A stretch of 64,000 nt of DNA from Legionella lytica (GTDB lineage Bacteria; Pseudomonadota; Gammaproteobacteria; Legionellales; Legionellaceae), in NCBI RefSeq assembly GCF_023921225.1, contig NZ_CP071527.1, forward strand, positions 3,134,082 through 3,198,081, written 5' to 3'. Of this stretch, positions 20,010-28,132 are shown in pieces. Within the stretch, counting starts at the first letter, position 1, and each line of letters begins with the position of its first letter. A program made the position numbers and the translations under genes. The notes under the pieces were generated by a model. The model saw only the letters and a list, made by a program, of their open reading frames with translations. It made no database searches and was not told the DNA's origin.

Positions 20010-20789
20010 TTATTTCACATAACTAATCTGTGCAATCAGTTGATGCTCACCCGCATTATGTATTCCTACGGCAAAAGGCACCGAAGTCGTAAAGTCGCCC
20101 ATGCTGATCTGGCCACCGGTTAAAGAAGCATTGCCTAACCCACTAAAGCGATAACCAAAGCCAATTCGTACATTTTTGCTCATGTCAAAATCAAGACCAG
20201 CACCGAGGTTATAACTAAACTCCGCTCGCGTATGATCATTAAAAGTAGGGGTTAAATTGATACTACCCGTTTCATCAGTTATCGCGCTAAAATTCCCTAC
20301 TCGATTCCATGCTGCTCCCAAACCTACCTGTACGTAAGGATGCAATGCTTTATCATTCGTTGCTAGAATTTTAACTGATGCAAGAAATTGTTGGCTTTGA
20401 ACTCGATAATGATAACGATAAAAAGTGGAGTAATCAGGCTCCATGCCTACGGTATGCTCTCCATGGATTTGGATAGGAGTAAAATAGTTGTACTCAAGTC
20501 CTGCCTGAGCCAAAAGACCATACCAGGGTAATGAATGCTCCACTCCCAAAAAGCCACCTACAACTCCTCCATTTCGGCTATTCGCCTTGGAATCATAAGC
20601 AAATACACTCTCATCCTCTCCTAAAAAATAGGCTTTACCCGTTGCATCCATATTGGCATAACCACCAGTAAGAGAAATCACGGGCCTATAAGTAGAGCGC
20701 ATGGACTGAATGCCCGATTCACCTGAAATCGCAAAAGAAGAATATAAAAGTGCTCCCGCGATGCTCAGCACAGAAAAGCCTGAACGCAT
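20010..20789 (-). CDS. Outer-membrane beta-barrel protein
   Basis: 259 residues from the ATG at 20789 (AAGGA, 8-base gap; upstream in-frame starts lack a site). A signal peptide (GFSVLSIAGALLYSSFAISG) is followed by alternating amphipathic strands such as PVISLTGGYANMDATG, AQAGLEYNYF, HPYVQVGLGAAWNRVG, FSYNLGAGLDFDMSKNVRIG and RFSGLGNASL. The chain ends in a strand closing with YVK. This is the pattern of small 8-10 strand outer-membrane proteins (OmpW/OmpA-barrel-like). The gene at 51858 encodes a relative with the same HPYxxxxLGAAxNR and GAGxDxDxxxxxRxGxGYxF landmarks. It precedes the Asp-box protein gene by about 78 bases on the same strand, so cotranscription is likely. No substrate is known. 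Confidence 0.82.
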   Translation of the reverse strand: MRSGFSVLSIAGALLYSSFAISGESGIQSMRSTYRPVISLTGGYANMDATGKAYFLGEDESVFAYDSKANSRNGGVVGGFLGVEHSLPWYGLLAQAGLEYNYFTPIQIHGEHTVGMEPDYSTFYRYHYRVQSQQFLASVKILATNDKALHPYVQVGLGAAWNRVGNFSAITDETGSINLTPTFNDHTRAEFSYNLGAGLDFDMSKNVRIGFGYRFSGLGNASLTGGQISMGDFTTSVPFAVGIHNAGEHQLIAQISYVK

Positions 20790-20969
20790 ATAAATCATCC
20801 TTAAAAATGAAGAAGTTAAACCAAGTAAAAATAGCATATACTCTGGCTACATTCAAAATGTTTACCCTACTGCGCAGGAATTACATCATTGACATAGGGT
20901 TGTTGGTAATTTGCTATATCGCTAAGAATTTATAGTCTAAATAATCTCCAGAAGACTCTGTAACCGCAG

Positions 20970-21413
20970 TTAATTATCTCGACCAAATTGCATAGACACA
21001 TCAACACTCAAACCAGGTGTTAGGGATAAAGTTCCTTTGGCTTTCCCCGAGTTTTGGGAAAAATCACCAAAAATGTCACCATATTCAGTATGAATAATGG
21101 TGACCCCATTAACACAAGTTCCAGTTAAATGTTTTTCACTATGTGAAGGGCAAATAAAGCTACCAGAATCTTTGTCAGAAACCACGTGTACGGTAAAATT
21201 ACCTGCACTGTCTAAAGGACCAATAACGCCCGCACCATGATAAGCACACTCACCAATGGCCCAGTTGCTTGCAGTACCGGTTCCTGACCAACGCCCAGCG
21301 AGGTGTTCACAGGCATTTGGAGTTGAGGAATAAAAAGTAAAATCAGCATAAGATATTTGTGCTACAAATAAAGTTGCGACGACACATCCCTTTAGTATGT
21401 TTTGTTTTCTCAT
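20970..21413 (-). CDS. Small secreted hypothetical protein
   Basis: 147 residues from the ATG at 21413, which has AAGGCGA upstream; a longer in-frame version lacks a signal peptide at its start. A signal peptide (ILKGCVVATLFVAQISYA) precedes a mature domain with LAGRWSGTG near its N-terminus and strands such as GAGVIGPLDSAGNFTVHVV, KGTLSLTPG and VSMQFG. The GRW-x-G start and strand-rich pattern recall lipocalin-like small binding domains, but that is a weak analogy. Cysteines occur at four positions and may pair. It is transcribed in the same direction as the neighbouring barrel gene, with about 180 bases between them. Confidence 0.65.
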   Translation of the reverse strand: MRKQNILKGCVVATLFVAQISYADFTFYSSTPNACEHLAGRWSGTGTASNWAIGECAYHGAGVIGPLDSAGNFTVHVVSDKDSGSFICPSHSEKHLTGTCVNGVTIIHTEYGDIFGDFSQNSGKAKGTLSLTPGLSVDVSMQFGRDN

Positions 21414-21570
21414 TTTTTCGCCTTGAAAAATTATCCCTAAAAAACGCAACCTGACTTGCGACCGAAAAAAATCCAAAACTACCTTACACAAATTAGGGCC
21501 GCTTGGCAAATTAAAGGCGTCGTAAAAATTCGTTTACTGAAATTGACAAAAAAAGAGGGATAAACAGAAG

Positions 21571-21894
21571 CTAAAATATTTTCCTTTGCCCGCGCGCAAC
21601 CTCCCAAAACATGACAAAGTCACCCATTAAACTATAAAGGGGATAGGTGAACGTGACAGGTTGGTTTTTTTCATAAACAAAATGTCCTACCCATGCAAAT
21701 CCATAGCCTGCAATAGCCATGAGCAACACCCACTTTAAGGCTCCAGTGAATAGGAAAAAGAGAAAAAATAAACAGGCTAAAGAAGTACCGATAAAATGCA
21801 ACCGCTGACACATAATATTTTGATGCTGGCTTAGATAAAAGGGATAAAACTCAGCAAAACTCTTATACTCTTTCATTTTTCCATCGTCGTTCAT
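21571..21894 (-). CDS. DUF962/Mpo1-like membrane protein
   Basis: 107 residues; GAGG eight bases before the ATG. The sequence has the DUF962 (Mpo1-like) layout: an N-terminal FAEFYPFYLSQHQN motif, a conserved HFIGTSLA at the start of the first hydrophobic hairpin, a second hydrophobic pair (LLMAIAGYGFAWVGHF), then EKNQPVTFTYPLYSLMGDF with a final membrane stretch. Family knowledge: yeast Mpo1 is a dioxygenase of 2-hydroxy fatty acids in sphingolipid breakdown. Bacterial members share the histidines, but their substrate is unknown. Those histidines (near residues 25, 33 and 71) are present here. Confidence 0.85.
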   Translation of the reverse strand: MNDDGKMKEYKSFAEFYPFYLSQHQNIMCQRLHFIGTSLACLFFLFFLFTGALKWVLLMAIAGYGFAWVGHFVYEKNQPVTFTYPLYSLMGDFVMFWEVARGQRKIF

Positions 21895-22071
21895 AGCATT
21901 TACCTCTTTGGACTAAGGCGCAGCAGCGCAAACATCAAGCTTATTTAAATTATAGCTCATCATGGTAATGAATAATGGCCTTAATAAAGGTATCTCATAT
22001 TTTCCTTAAAATATATTGACCTTAATGCGTTGATCTTAAAAAATAATCAAAATTTTCTATGGCTATGAATC

Positions 22072-23412
22072 ATGAAATTTGCTTCCCTCTTTTTACAATA
22101 TTTGTATGGTGGAAAAGATCTGCCACAACCAAAATGGTTGGAGCTTGCCAATCAAAAATTCCAGGCAATGAATATGGGTTACCATTTAGGACGTTTTGTT
22201 AACTGCCTTGAAATCACCATGCATGCTTATAAAGCATTACTGGAAAATCAAGGTACTTTTTTCCCCGCAGTCACCCCCTTACCATCGCTCCCCAATTTTA
22301 TTCCTGGATATTTACAATCATTATATCCACGCTTTATTTCTTTGGATGACACCAAACGAGCCCGTAGTTTTTTTATCTCCGAGTTTAATTACGCGCAGCT
22401 CACTACTTACCTAGCGGAATTAGAAATCCCGGCCTACAGCCATTTAATTATTTTTGCCAAACTAAACAAATTGCCGGGTAGTCATGCTTTATCAGGATTA
22501 ATTCTTCCTGATGAAACAGGCAATGGAATTCGTATTTACTTATACGATGCTCAAGGTTTTTTACCCGATGCCTGGCTCCATCCGGAACAATTTGATGAGT
22601 TTTATACGTTAGAAAAAATTTTTATTTATGACTCAGAGCGAACCCAAAGGGCAGTGAAAACATTCGTGGAGCAATGCCAATTTGAAACGGCCAACACTCA
22701 TGAAGTTTCGAGTCAAGCCCCTGAGCCCTGCATGAATATCATGAAAACAAAACTGATGGAATTTCTCAGACTAGAAATTTTTCGTTTGGAGGCAAAAGCG
22801 ATTGTTGCTTCTCAGCAAGACACTCTGTGGCAACAAGAAAAAATTGAAGCCTATTATACCTGTTTAAATGAACTCCACGATGCAGATAAAGATCCTTACT
22901 TGTTAACCGCAGAACAATTTATACAAACAGCAAAGATCGTAAAAAAACATAGCTATTCATATAATTGGTTTGACCCCCAATCGTTGGAACATTTACGCAC
23001 CTATTTCAATCAATTTTTGTTGCTACAGCCATTCCAGGCTGAGTTTGCTTTAGAACCAATAAGAGATTACCTCAAACGCTACTTAATTTGTGAAATTGGG
23101 CGTTTAAGTCTTCTCAATGAATACAGTAATGAACATATTGATAAAAAAATTAATTTGTACATTGAACAACTAGAACTTTTAACCGCTACGGAGCATGATA
23201 CAGAGCGCCTTCTGAGCCGCATAAATAATATCCAGAGAATAGCCTCAACCACCCGCCATTGGCTCACTTTTTATTCCCAGGCAACTTCTGCCAGCTTATT
23301 TGCTGATTATTTGCGGCCAGTACAACAGCTACTGCAAGATGAGGTAAAACGTAGAAGTGCTGAAGAAGAAACCTGGGATATTGTGTATTTAGATACCCTT
23401 AATCGATTGTAG
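22072..23412 (+). CDS. Candidate effector with papain-like Cys-His-Asp pattern
   Basis: 446 residues, mostly alpha-helical and soluble, no signal peptide. I do not recognise a named family. The N-terminal 165 residues carry an arrangement seen in papain-like (Tox-PL-type) domains: Cys45 at the start of a helix (RFVNCLEITMHAYKAL), His138 in GSHALSGLIL, and Asp159 followed by Gln161 at the end of a strand (RIYLYDAQG). Residues about 240-430 form a helical, charged region. The C-terminus has an acidic stretch (RRSAEEETWD), which is common but not diagnostic in Dot/Icm substrates. The ATG lacks a strong ribosome site. A deamidase or protease role, and translocation, are inference. Confidence 0.6.
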   Translation: MKFASLFLQYLYGGKDLPQPKWLELANQKFQAMNMGYHLGRFVNCLEITMHAYKALLENQGTFFPAVTPLPSLPNFIPGYLQSLYPRFISLDDTKRARSFFISEFNYAQLTTYLAELEIPAYSHLIIFAKLNKLPGSHALSGLILPDETGNGIRIYLYDAQGFLPDAWLHPEQFDEFYTLEKIFIYDSERTQRAVKTFVEQCQFETANTHEVSSQAPEPCMNIMKTKLMEFLRLEIFRLEAKAIVASQQDTLWQQEKIEAYYTCLNELHDADKDPYLLTAEQFIQTAKIVKKHSYSYNWFDPQSLEHLRTYFNQFLLLQPFQAEFALEPIRDYLKRYLICEIGRLSLLNEYSNEHIDKKINLYIEQLELLTATEHDTERLLSRINNIQRIASTTRHWLTFYSQATSASLFADYLRPVQQLLQDEVKRRSAEEETWDIVYLDTLNRL

Positions 23413-23433
23413 CTTGTGATGGAGGCCTAATAT

Positions 23434-23468
23434 AGCCTTGATTACGTACGCATCAAGGCTGCTATTTT
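23434..23468. terminator. Bidirectional terminator-like hairpin
   Basis: AGCCTTGAT (23434-23442) and ATCAAGGCT (23452-23460) form a 9-base-pair stem with a 9-base loop, followed by GCTATTTT. It lies between the convergent 446-residue and ankyrin genes, so it could end both transcripts. Confidence 0.65.
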
Positions 23469-23492
23469 GGATCCATTGATTCCGTCACTATC

Positions 23493-25820
23493 TCAACTAA
23501 CTAAAGAAAAATCACTGTTAGTGGACGAAGACGGCTCAGAATGCAATTTATCGCCAAAAAACAACCCACCATATCTAACATCTGAGGGTTTTCTTTGTAT
23601 GGAAAAATTGCCTGAATGCCCTTCAATAAGAACAAGCTGCTTCGGTTTACTGGTTTTTAGATAGGCAATAAACCCATTTACATGGGGCGCGTCACTGGAG
23701 ATGGAGTGTGTATCAGCATCAGACAATAATAAAAACTCGGCGACATTAAAACGCCGATTTTTAAGTGCAATCAGGAGCGCCTCGTGAAGATTAGTAGTGC
23801 TATTCGTATTAGCAAATAATGACAGCAACAGCTTAACCACTGGCACAAAGCCTTTTTCAACAGCCGTATTTAATAATTGTTGAGGTGCAGACGGCATCGT
23901 TGCAGGATACAGGTTAAGAGAAATAAGTCCCTGGATTAATTGAGTATTACCTAAAATAACGGTTTTTTTTAGTAATTCAAACTTACACTCTTCGGTAAAC
24001 AATGCTGAAGCGAGGCACTGTTTATCGATATGTTTAACCAGCACCTGCACCGCAGGTAAATTTTCTACGTCTAAGGTACAGAATAAAGCCTCTTTCATAT
24101 CCATCAAATCAAGAGCACCATCTGCTTCCAAAATTAAATTGAGAATCCGCATATCCGGTTGGCGACAAGAAAAATATAGAGCAGGAGCATGCTGTTTTAA
24201 AGTATCCCCCTCTGTTTGGCTTCTTTTTACCAACGCACCGGCCTTTAACAAGGCCTCTGTGGTCTCATAATGTTGCCATTTAATCGCCATCTCTAAGGCG
24301 GAAAGCCCATTTATTTGTTTCTTAGCATCAATTTTCGCATTAAGAGGCATTTTTACTTCTTTATGAATATTAGCCCCGGCATTAAGAAGCGTCCGCACCT
24401 GCGTGGTTTTTCCCAACTGTGCAGCAATCATCAGTACAGTCCAACCATAATGGTTTACTGTGTCGATTTTCGTTTTGGGAGTACGGGCTACGGCTTGAGA
24501 AAACTCTTCTGGGTTTGCATGAATTATCGCTTTATGTAAGCTCATGGATGATGCAAGAATCTGCTGCGCGACATTTTGCGGGTAAAGCTCGGCATGCATT
24601 TGTTTTTTGGCAAGAAGCACATGCATGTAAGCAATGGTTGCCTGCAGCGAGGTATCAAATGCTTCTTTTTGAGCGACATACAACCACTGGTACATCAATT
24701 GATCACGCGCGATGCAATTCAGAATGAATGACTCATTTTCAATCAATTCACGACATATTGGTAATTTAAATACTTCAAAAATCTCAAAGAACGAGTGTCC
24801 ACCACTGTTATAGACCATTAAAGCAGCAAAAACGGTCATGTATTTTTGAAAAACTCCCTGAAAATATGGCTGCTCCAAGCGCTTTTCTAAAATCATATTG
24901 CGGATCTGGGCTAAGGTTGTACTGGAAATTCCATTCGAATAAGCATGAATCTGATAGGAAAATAAATGCTGCACCGATTGATTTTCCGTCATGAATTTAG
25001 ATTGATCCACTGAACGTTGAAAAGGTGAAAAATTGTTTCTTTCTTCATAGTTTTTGTTGATGGCATTAGCCCTGTCGCCATATAAAGGCAAGGGAGTAGT
25101 TGATTTCATTAGGCCTTTTGCTGTCGTTCTGACCCACTCTTGCTGAGTTCTGGACTTAGTAATTCTACCTCGACCCTCCATCCCCATCGTAAACTCACTA
25201 TCTTCGTAGATGTCTGCGGGCATTGCATCTAATTGGGTATTCAATGTGGCAAGACTGGTAGCACACGCGATTTGTAAGCAGTTGTCACAGGCTTTTCTTG
25301 ATAGTCCATGATAATCATGTTGAGCTAACTTTAGAATTAACTCGGCATATTCTTGTTCATATTTTGACAAAATCACCGAATCAATATCCCCACTAAAAAT
25401 GGCCTCTACCTTAATGCGGTTCGCATTAGATGTTGGTAAAGAATAAAGCCTTTTACGTAGGTTTTCGGTAAAAGTTATTAATTCATCATGAACCAGGGTT
25501 TCCGCATTATTTTCCAGTAAATGATACGCGAGATGAGTTTCAAAATAGCGTCGTGTTGGATCTTCATTTGTGGTTTGCGGCGAGGTGCTAACTAAGTAGC
25601 CTTTATCCTTTAAAATTGTTTGCAACTCGCTAAGAAAGAGCGTTTGTTCTGGGGTTTTTCTCCCCTCCAGATAAAGCTTATATAATATTTCTAATTGCGC
25701 TTGGCCTATATTCGCATTGATTCCTGCTTCAATAGCCAATAAAAGACTTTCGCTAATGGATAAAGTAATAAGGCCACCGGATTTATTTTTAGGAATATAT
25801 TGTCGTAAATATTTGCTCAT
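23493..25820 (-). CDS. Ankyrin-repeat protein, candidate Dot/Icm effector
   Basis: 775 residues from the ATG at 25820 (AAGGA, 8-base gap). The in-frame ATG at 25892 would add a leader without a ribosome site. The first 450 residues are helical with no recognised domain. From about residue 450 to 720 come ankyrin repeats, the clearest being HYGWTVLMIAAQLGKTTQVR with LLNAGANIH and GLSALEMAIKWQHYETTEAL with LKAGA; degenerate repeats follow (KGFVPVVKLLLSLFANTN, ALKNRRFNVAEFLLLSDADT). The C-terminal 35 residues are polar and Ser-rich (KLHSEPSSSTNSDFSLVS), as in many Dot/Icm substrates. There is no signal peptide or membrane span. In Legionella such proteins often act inside the host cell; that role here is inferred from family and genome type. 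Confidence 0.8.
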   Translation of the reverse strand: MSKYLRQYIPKNKSGGLITLSISESLLLAIEAGINANIGQAQLEILYKLYLEGRKTPEQTLFLSELQTILKDKGYLVSTSPQTTNEDPTRRYFETHLAYHLLENNAETLVHDELITFTENLRKRLYSLPTSNANRIKVEAIFSGDIDSVILSKYEQEYAELILKLAQHDYHGLSRKACDNCLQIACATSLATLNTQLDAMPADIYEDSEFTMGMEGRGRITKSRTQQEWVRTTAKGLMKSTTPLPLYGDRANAINKNYEERNNFSPFQRSVDQSKFMTENQSVQHLFSYQIHAYSNGISSTTLAQIRNMILEKRLEQPYFQGVFQKYMTVFAALMVYNSGGHSFFEIFEVFKLPICRELIENESFILNCIARDQLMYQWLYVAQKEAFDTSLQATIAYMHVLLAKKQMHAELYPQNVAQQILASSMSLHKAIIHANPEEFSQAVARTPKTKIDTVNHYGWTVLMIAAQLGKTTQVRTLLNAGANIHKEVKMPLNAKIDAKKQINGLSALEMAIKWQHYETTEALLKAGALVKRSQTEGDTLKQHAPALYFSCRQPDMRILNLILEADGALDLMDMKEALFCTLDVENLPAVQVLVKHIDKQCLASALFTEECKFELLKKTVILGNTQLIQGLISLNLYPATMPSAPQQLLNTAVEKGFVPVVKLLLSLFANTNSTTNLHEALLIALKNRRFNVAEFLLLSDADTHSISSDAPHVNGFIAYLKTSKPKQLVLIEGHSGNFSIQRKPSDVRYGGLFFGDKLHSEPSSSTNSDFSLVS

Positions 25821-25927
25821 AATAACGATCCTTATTGTTATGAGAAATTTTTGTTGGTCTATCAATATACTGGGTAAATCTTTGGCCATCAACCGAGTGG
25901 CTGTGGATACATCATCCTGACAAAACT

Positions 25928-26005
25928 GTAGGCTGGGCTGTCAAGCCCAGCATCGAGGAAGAGTTGGCTAAACGGTGTTTTGCTGGGGTTAACAGGCCTG
26001 CCTAC
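25928..26005. repeat. Intergenic palindromic element bounded by GTAGGC and GCCTAC
   Basis: A 78-base element starts GTAGGC and ends GCCTAC. It contains a hairpin GCTGGGCT-GTCA-AGCCCAGC (25932-25951), lies between the ankyrin and glyoxalase-like genes, and resembles the scattered REP-like elements at about 13428 and 56165. Confidence 0.5.
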
Positions 26006-26008
26006 GCT

Positions 26009-26449
26009 CTACCACTCCCCAACATTTTGTGCGGAAACCCAAGGTTCCTGGAGGGGTAAAGGGTCTCCTTTTTGCAGCAGCTCAATAGAAATGTTATCGG
26101 GAGAGCGGATAAATGCCATATGGCCATCACGTGGAGGTCGATTAATCACAACTCCCGCACGGCCTAAACGTAGGCAAGTATCGTAGATATTATCTACACG
26201 GTAGGCTAGATGACCAAAATTGCGTCCTCCCGTGTAAGATTGAGGATCCCAATTGTAAGTCAACTCCAGTAAAGGAGCCTGGCTTTTTTTAGCCTGCTCA
26301 ACATCTCCCGGAGCGGCCAAAAACACTAAAGTATATCGCCCTTTTTCATTCTCAGTTCGTTTTACTTCAACCAACCCGAGCTTAGTGCAATAAAAATCTA
26401 AAGACTCATCAAGGTTGGTCACTCGAACCATGGTGTGCAAGTAGTGCAT
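26009..26449 (-). CDS. gloA: Lactoylglutathione lyase-like VOC protein
   Basis: 146 residues; AGGGAG eight bases before the ATG. It fits glyoxalase I, which isomerises the methylglyoxal-glutathione hemithioacetal to S-lactoylglutathione in the cytosol. The two beta-alpha-beta-beta-beta halves begin [16 protein letters not shown] and [17 protein letters not shown]. The four metal ligands expected for GloA are in place: His5, Glu62 (LLELTYNW), His80 and Glu123 (SIELLQ). A typical NW-x-x-x-x-Y-x-x-G-x-x-x-G substrate loop is also present. Length is near the family norm of about 135 with a short C-terminal extension. It stands alone between a repeat element and a small divergent gene. Confidence 0.87.
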   Translation of the reverse strand: MHYLHTMVRVTNLDESLDFYCTKLGLVEVKRTENEKGRYTLVFLAAPGDVEQAKKSQAPLLELTYNWDPQSYTGGRNFGHLAYRVDNIYDTCLRLGRAGVVINRPPRDGHMAFIRSPDNISIELLQKGDPLPLQEPWVSAQNVGEW

Positions 26450-26678
26450 GACTTATTCTCCCTAAAAAAATAGCTTGATACTGTTCATAAAAAGTTAGTA
26501 TATACATAGGCGATAACAAAATTCTTATAATCCCTATGTAGTTTCCAAAGCCCTTAATATGCCAAGATTGGTCAATATTTAACCAAAACTCTATTTTAGT
26601 GTCTATACTTACAGTGTGGAACTTATTATCCGAGCATGGGTAGTAAGTAATGTTTATTAACCTGTCAAAGGAAATAAC

Positions 26679-26921
26679 ATGCCTGATAAGATCCAGCATA
26701 CAGCAGCCAGCCTGCAACAAAAAATGCTAGCTCGTTATGGTGATGAGCTACATCATAAACACAACAAACACCACCTATCATACCGCAAACATTATCGATC
26801 CCATCCGTGCAACCAGAATAATAATGTCGATGAAGAAAACCCTACCGGCTCAACGGGGCTGTTGCGTGAACTTAAACTAAAAAAAATGAGAAAACGACCC
26901 GATAAAGGACAATTCCATTAA
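26679..26921 (+). CDS. Small basic hypothetical protein
   Basis: 80 residues, with a good ribosome site (AAAGGA about eight bases before the ATG). The protein is hydrophilic, rich in His, Lys and Arg, with HHKHNKHHLSYRKHYRSH in the middle and LLRELKLKKMRKRPDKGQFH at the end. There is no signal peptide or membrane segment. The His-rich core could bind metal or nucleic acid, but no family is recognised. A strong hairpin 17 bases after the stop supports an independent transcription unit. Confidence 0.6.
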   Translation: MPDKIQHTAASLQQKMLARYGDELHHKHNKHHLSYRKHYRSHPCNQNNNVDEENPTGSTGLLRELKLKKMRKRPDKGQFH

Positions 26922-26937
26922 TTGTAGAACGCTTTAA

Positions 26938-26975
26938 CCTGAGTTCGCCTAGCGAGCTCAGGTAAGCTCTTTAAT
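26938..26975. terminator. Hairpin terminator
   Basis: CCTGAGTTCGC and GCGAGCTCAGG (one G-T pair) flank a 3-base loop at 26938-26962, and a T-rich run (TCTTTAATTTTTATTTTT) follows. It sits between the small basic gene and the convergent BON lipoprotein gene, and can serve at least the + strand gene. Confidence 0.7.
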
Positions 26976-26977
26976 TT

Positions 26978-27547
26978 TTATTTTTGATAAACAAGGTATT
27001 TAAGCACCTTAACTACATGACGTACACCGGCAGTATGACGAGTGAAATTAATCACCGTCGCGGCCTCATCTGGACGCACATCTCCCATCAAGTAAACAAT
27101 ACCGTCGGAAGTAACGACCTTAAATGCATTTGGATCAATAGATGCATCCGCAAAAATTTGGCTGCGAATTTTAGTCGTGATCCAATTATCTTCCATGGAG
27201 TTTGGCGGATTAGTATCCACACGTACCTCATTGAACACGCGTCGAGCCCCTTGTACCGTATTTAAGCGTCGTTGTAATTCAGTATGCATGCTTTGAGTGG
27301 GTACATGACCGGCGACGAGAATATCTCCATTAAAAACTGCGATATCGAGTGGAGAACGGCTGTCTTTAAACAACTTATCAACGGTTATCGCATTATTTAC
27401 TTTGACGTATAAACGGTAATCATCCAGTTTTTTATAGACATCATGACGGTCATATACCAAATTAGCACCGGTCCAGATACTACTGCAGCTAGACAGGCAC
27501 CAAAGGGTAAAAATAACCAGTATTTGCAAACATCCCTGCTTCAACAT
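26978..27547 (-). CDS. BON-domain lipoprotein, DolP paralogue
   Basis: 189 residues with a lipoprotein signal (LVIFTLWCLSSC, lipid on the first Cys after LSS). Two BON domains follow: about 45-115 (ITVDKLFKDSRSPLDIAVFN, GDILVAGHVPT) and about 118-187 (WITTKIRSQIFADASIDPN, DGIVYLMGDV). BON domains bind phospholipid; DolP supports outer-membrane integrity in Gammaproteobacteria. The upstream neighbour, nine bases away, is the better DolP match, and this one looks like a tandem copy specialised later. It is last in the diaA-side operon. Confidence 0.83.
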   Translation of the reverse strand: MLKQGCLQILVIFTLWCLSSCSSIWTGANLVYDRHDVYKKLDDYRLYVKVNNAITVDKLFKDSRSPLDIAVFNGDILVAGHVPTQSMHTELQRRLNTVQGARRVFNEVRVDTNPPNSMEDNWITTKIRSQIFADASIDPNAFKVVTSDGIVYLMGDVRPDEAATVINFTRHTAGVRHVVKVLKYLVYQK

Positions 27548-27556
27548 AGTAAATAA

Positions 27557-28129
27557 CTAACGAATATATTGGAAAATTTTAACTACTTTTCTCACCCCAT
27601 TGACGCGTCGAGCCACATCAACAGCTAAAGCGGCCTGATGATCGGTCACTACCCCCATAAGGTAAACCACAGCATTTTCCGTCACGATACGTACAGAGCC
27701 TGACTCCAATCCTTTTCTAGCGAGCATGCTGCTTCTAACCTGTCCGGTAATCCAACTGTCTTTAGTGCGTTGCGTTAACGGTATAGGATAGCCAACCGTT
27801 ATTTCATTATAAACACGCTCAATACCCGGCGCATTGTGCGCAATTTTTTCTGCTAGAACGCGTAAAGAAGCACTTGGAGTTTGCCCAACCAAGAGCACTA
27901 CACGATTAAAACTAGTCACTTCAATACGTGAATCACTAAATTGGCGATTAGTAACAATATTTTTATGAATTACATGAAATAAGCGGGCATCCGCTTCCAT
28001 AGTCACTATACCGCGTCGGTCATAGACCATGCCTACCGCAGCACCGGTGACGACGGCCGCCACACAACCAGTGAGTAAACTAGAAACTAAAACAAAGATC
28101 AGGGATTTTAATTTTAAATTTAAACTCAT
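27557..28129 (-). CDS. dolP: Dual BON-domain outer-membrane lipoprotein DolP (YraP)
   Basis: 190 residues; AGGATAAAA before the ATG. The lipoprotein signal ends LLTGC. The following segment (VVTGAAVGMVYDRRGIVTME) is the usual DolP start. Two BON domains cover about 47-115 and 120-188 (RIEVTSFNRVVLLVGQTP; NAVVYLMGVVTDHQAALAVD). DolP sits in the inner leaflet of the outer membrane, binds anionic phospholipid and helps envelope integrity. The gene follows diaA by three bases, which is the conserved yraN-diaA-yraP order. Confidence 0.88.
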   Translation of the reverse strand: MSLNLKLKSLIFVLVSSLLTGCVAAVVTGAAVGMVYDRRGIVTMEADARLFHVIHKNIVTNRQFSDSRIEVTSFNRVVLLVGQTPSASLRVLAEKIAHNAPGIERVYNEITVGYPIPLTQRTKDSWITGQVRSSMLARKGLESGSVRIVTENAVVYLMGVVTDHQAALAVDVARRVNGVRKVVKIFQYIR

Positions 28130-28132
28130 TTT

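Noticed and set aside
21980..22040. Four CTTAA motifs upstream of the 446-residue gene, possible PmrA-type regulator sites
   Set aside because: Their starts are spaced 25, 16 and 14 bases apart rather than the roughly 11-base spacing I would expect for a PmrA direct repeat, and flanking positions do not match.
26409..26720. A - strand ORF of 103 codons over the start of the glyoxalase-like and small basic genes
   Set aside because: It overlaps two better-supported genes, lacks a ribosome site and resembles no protein.
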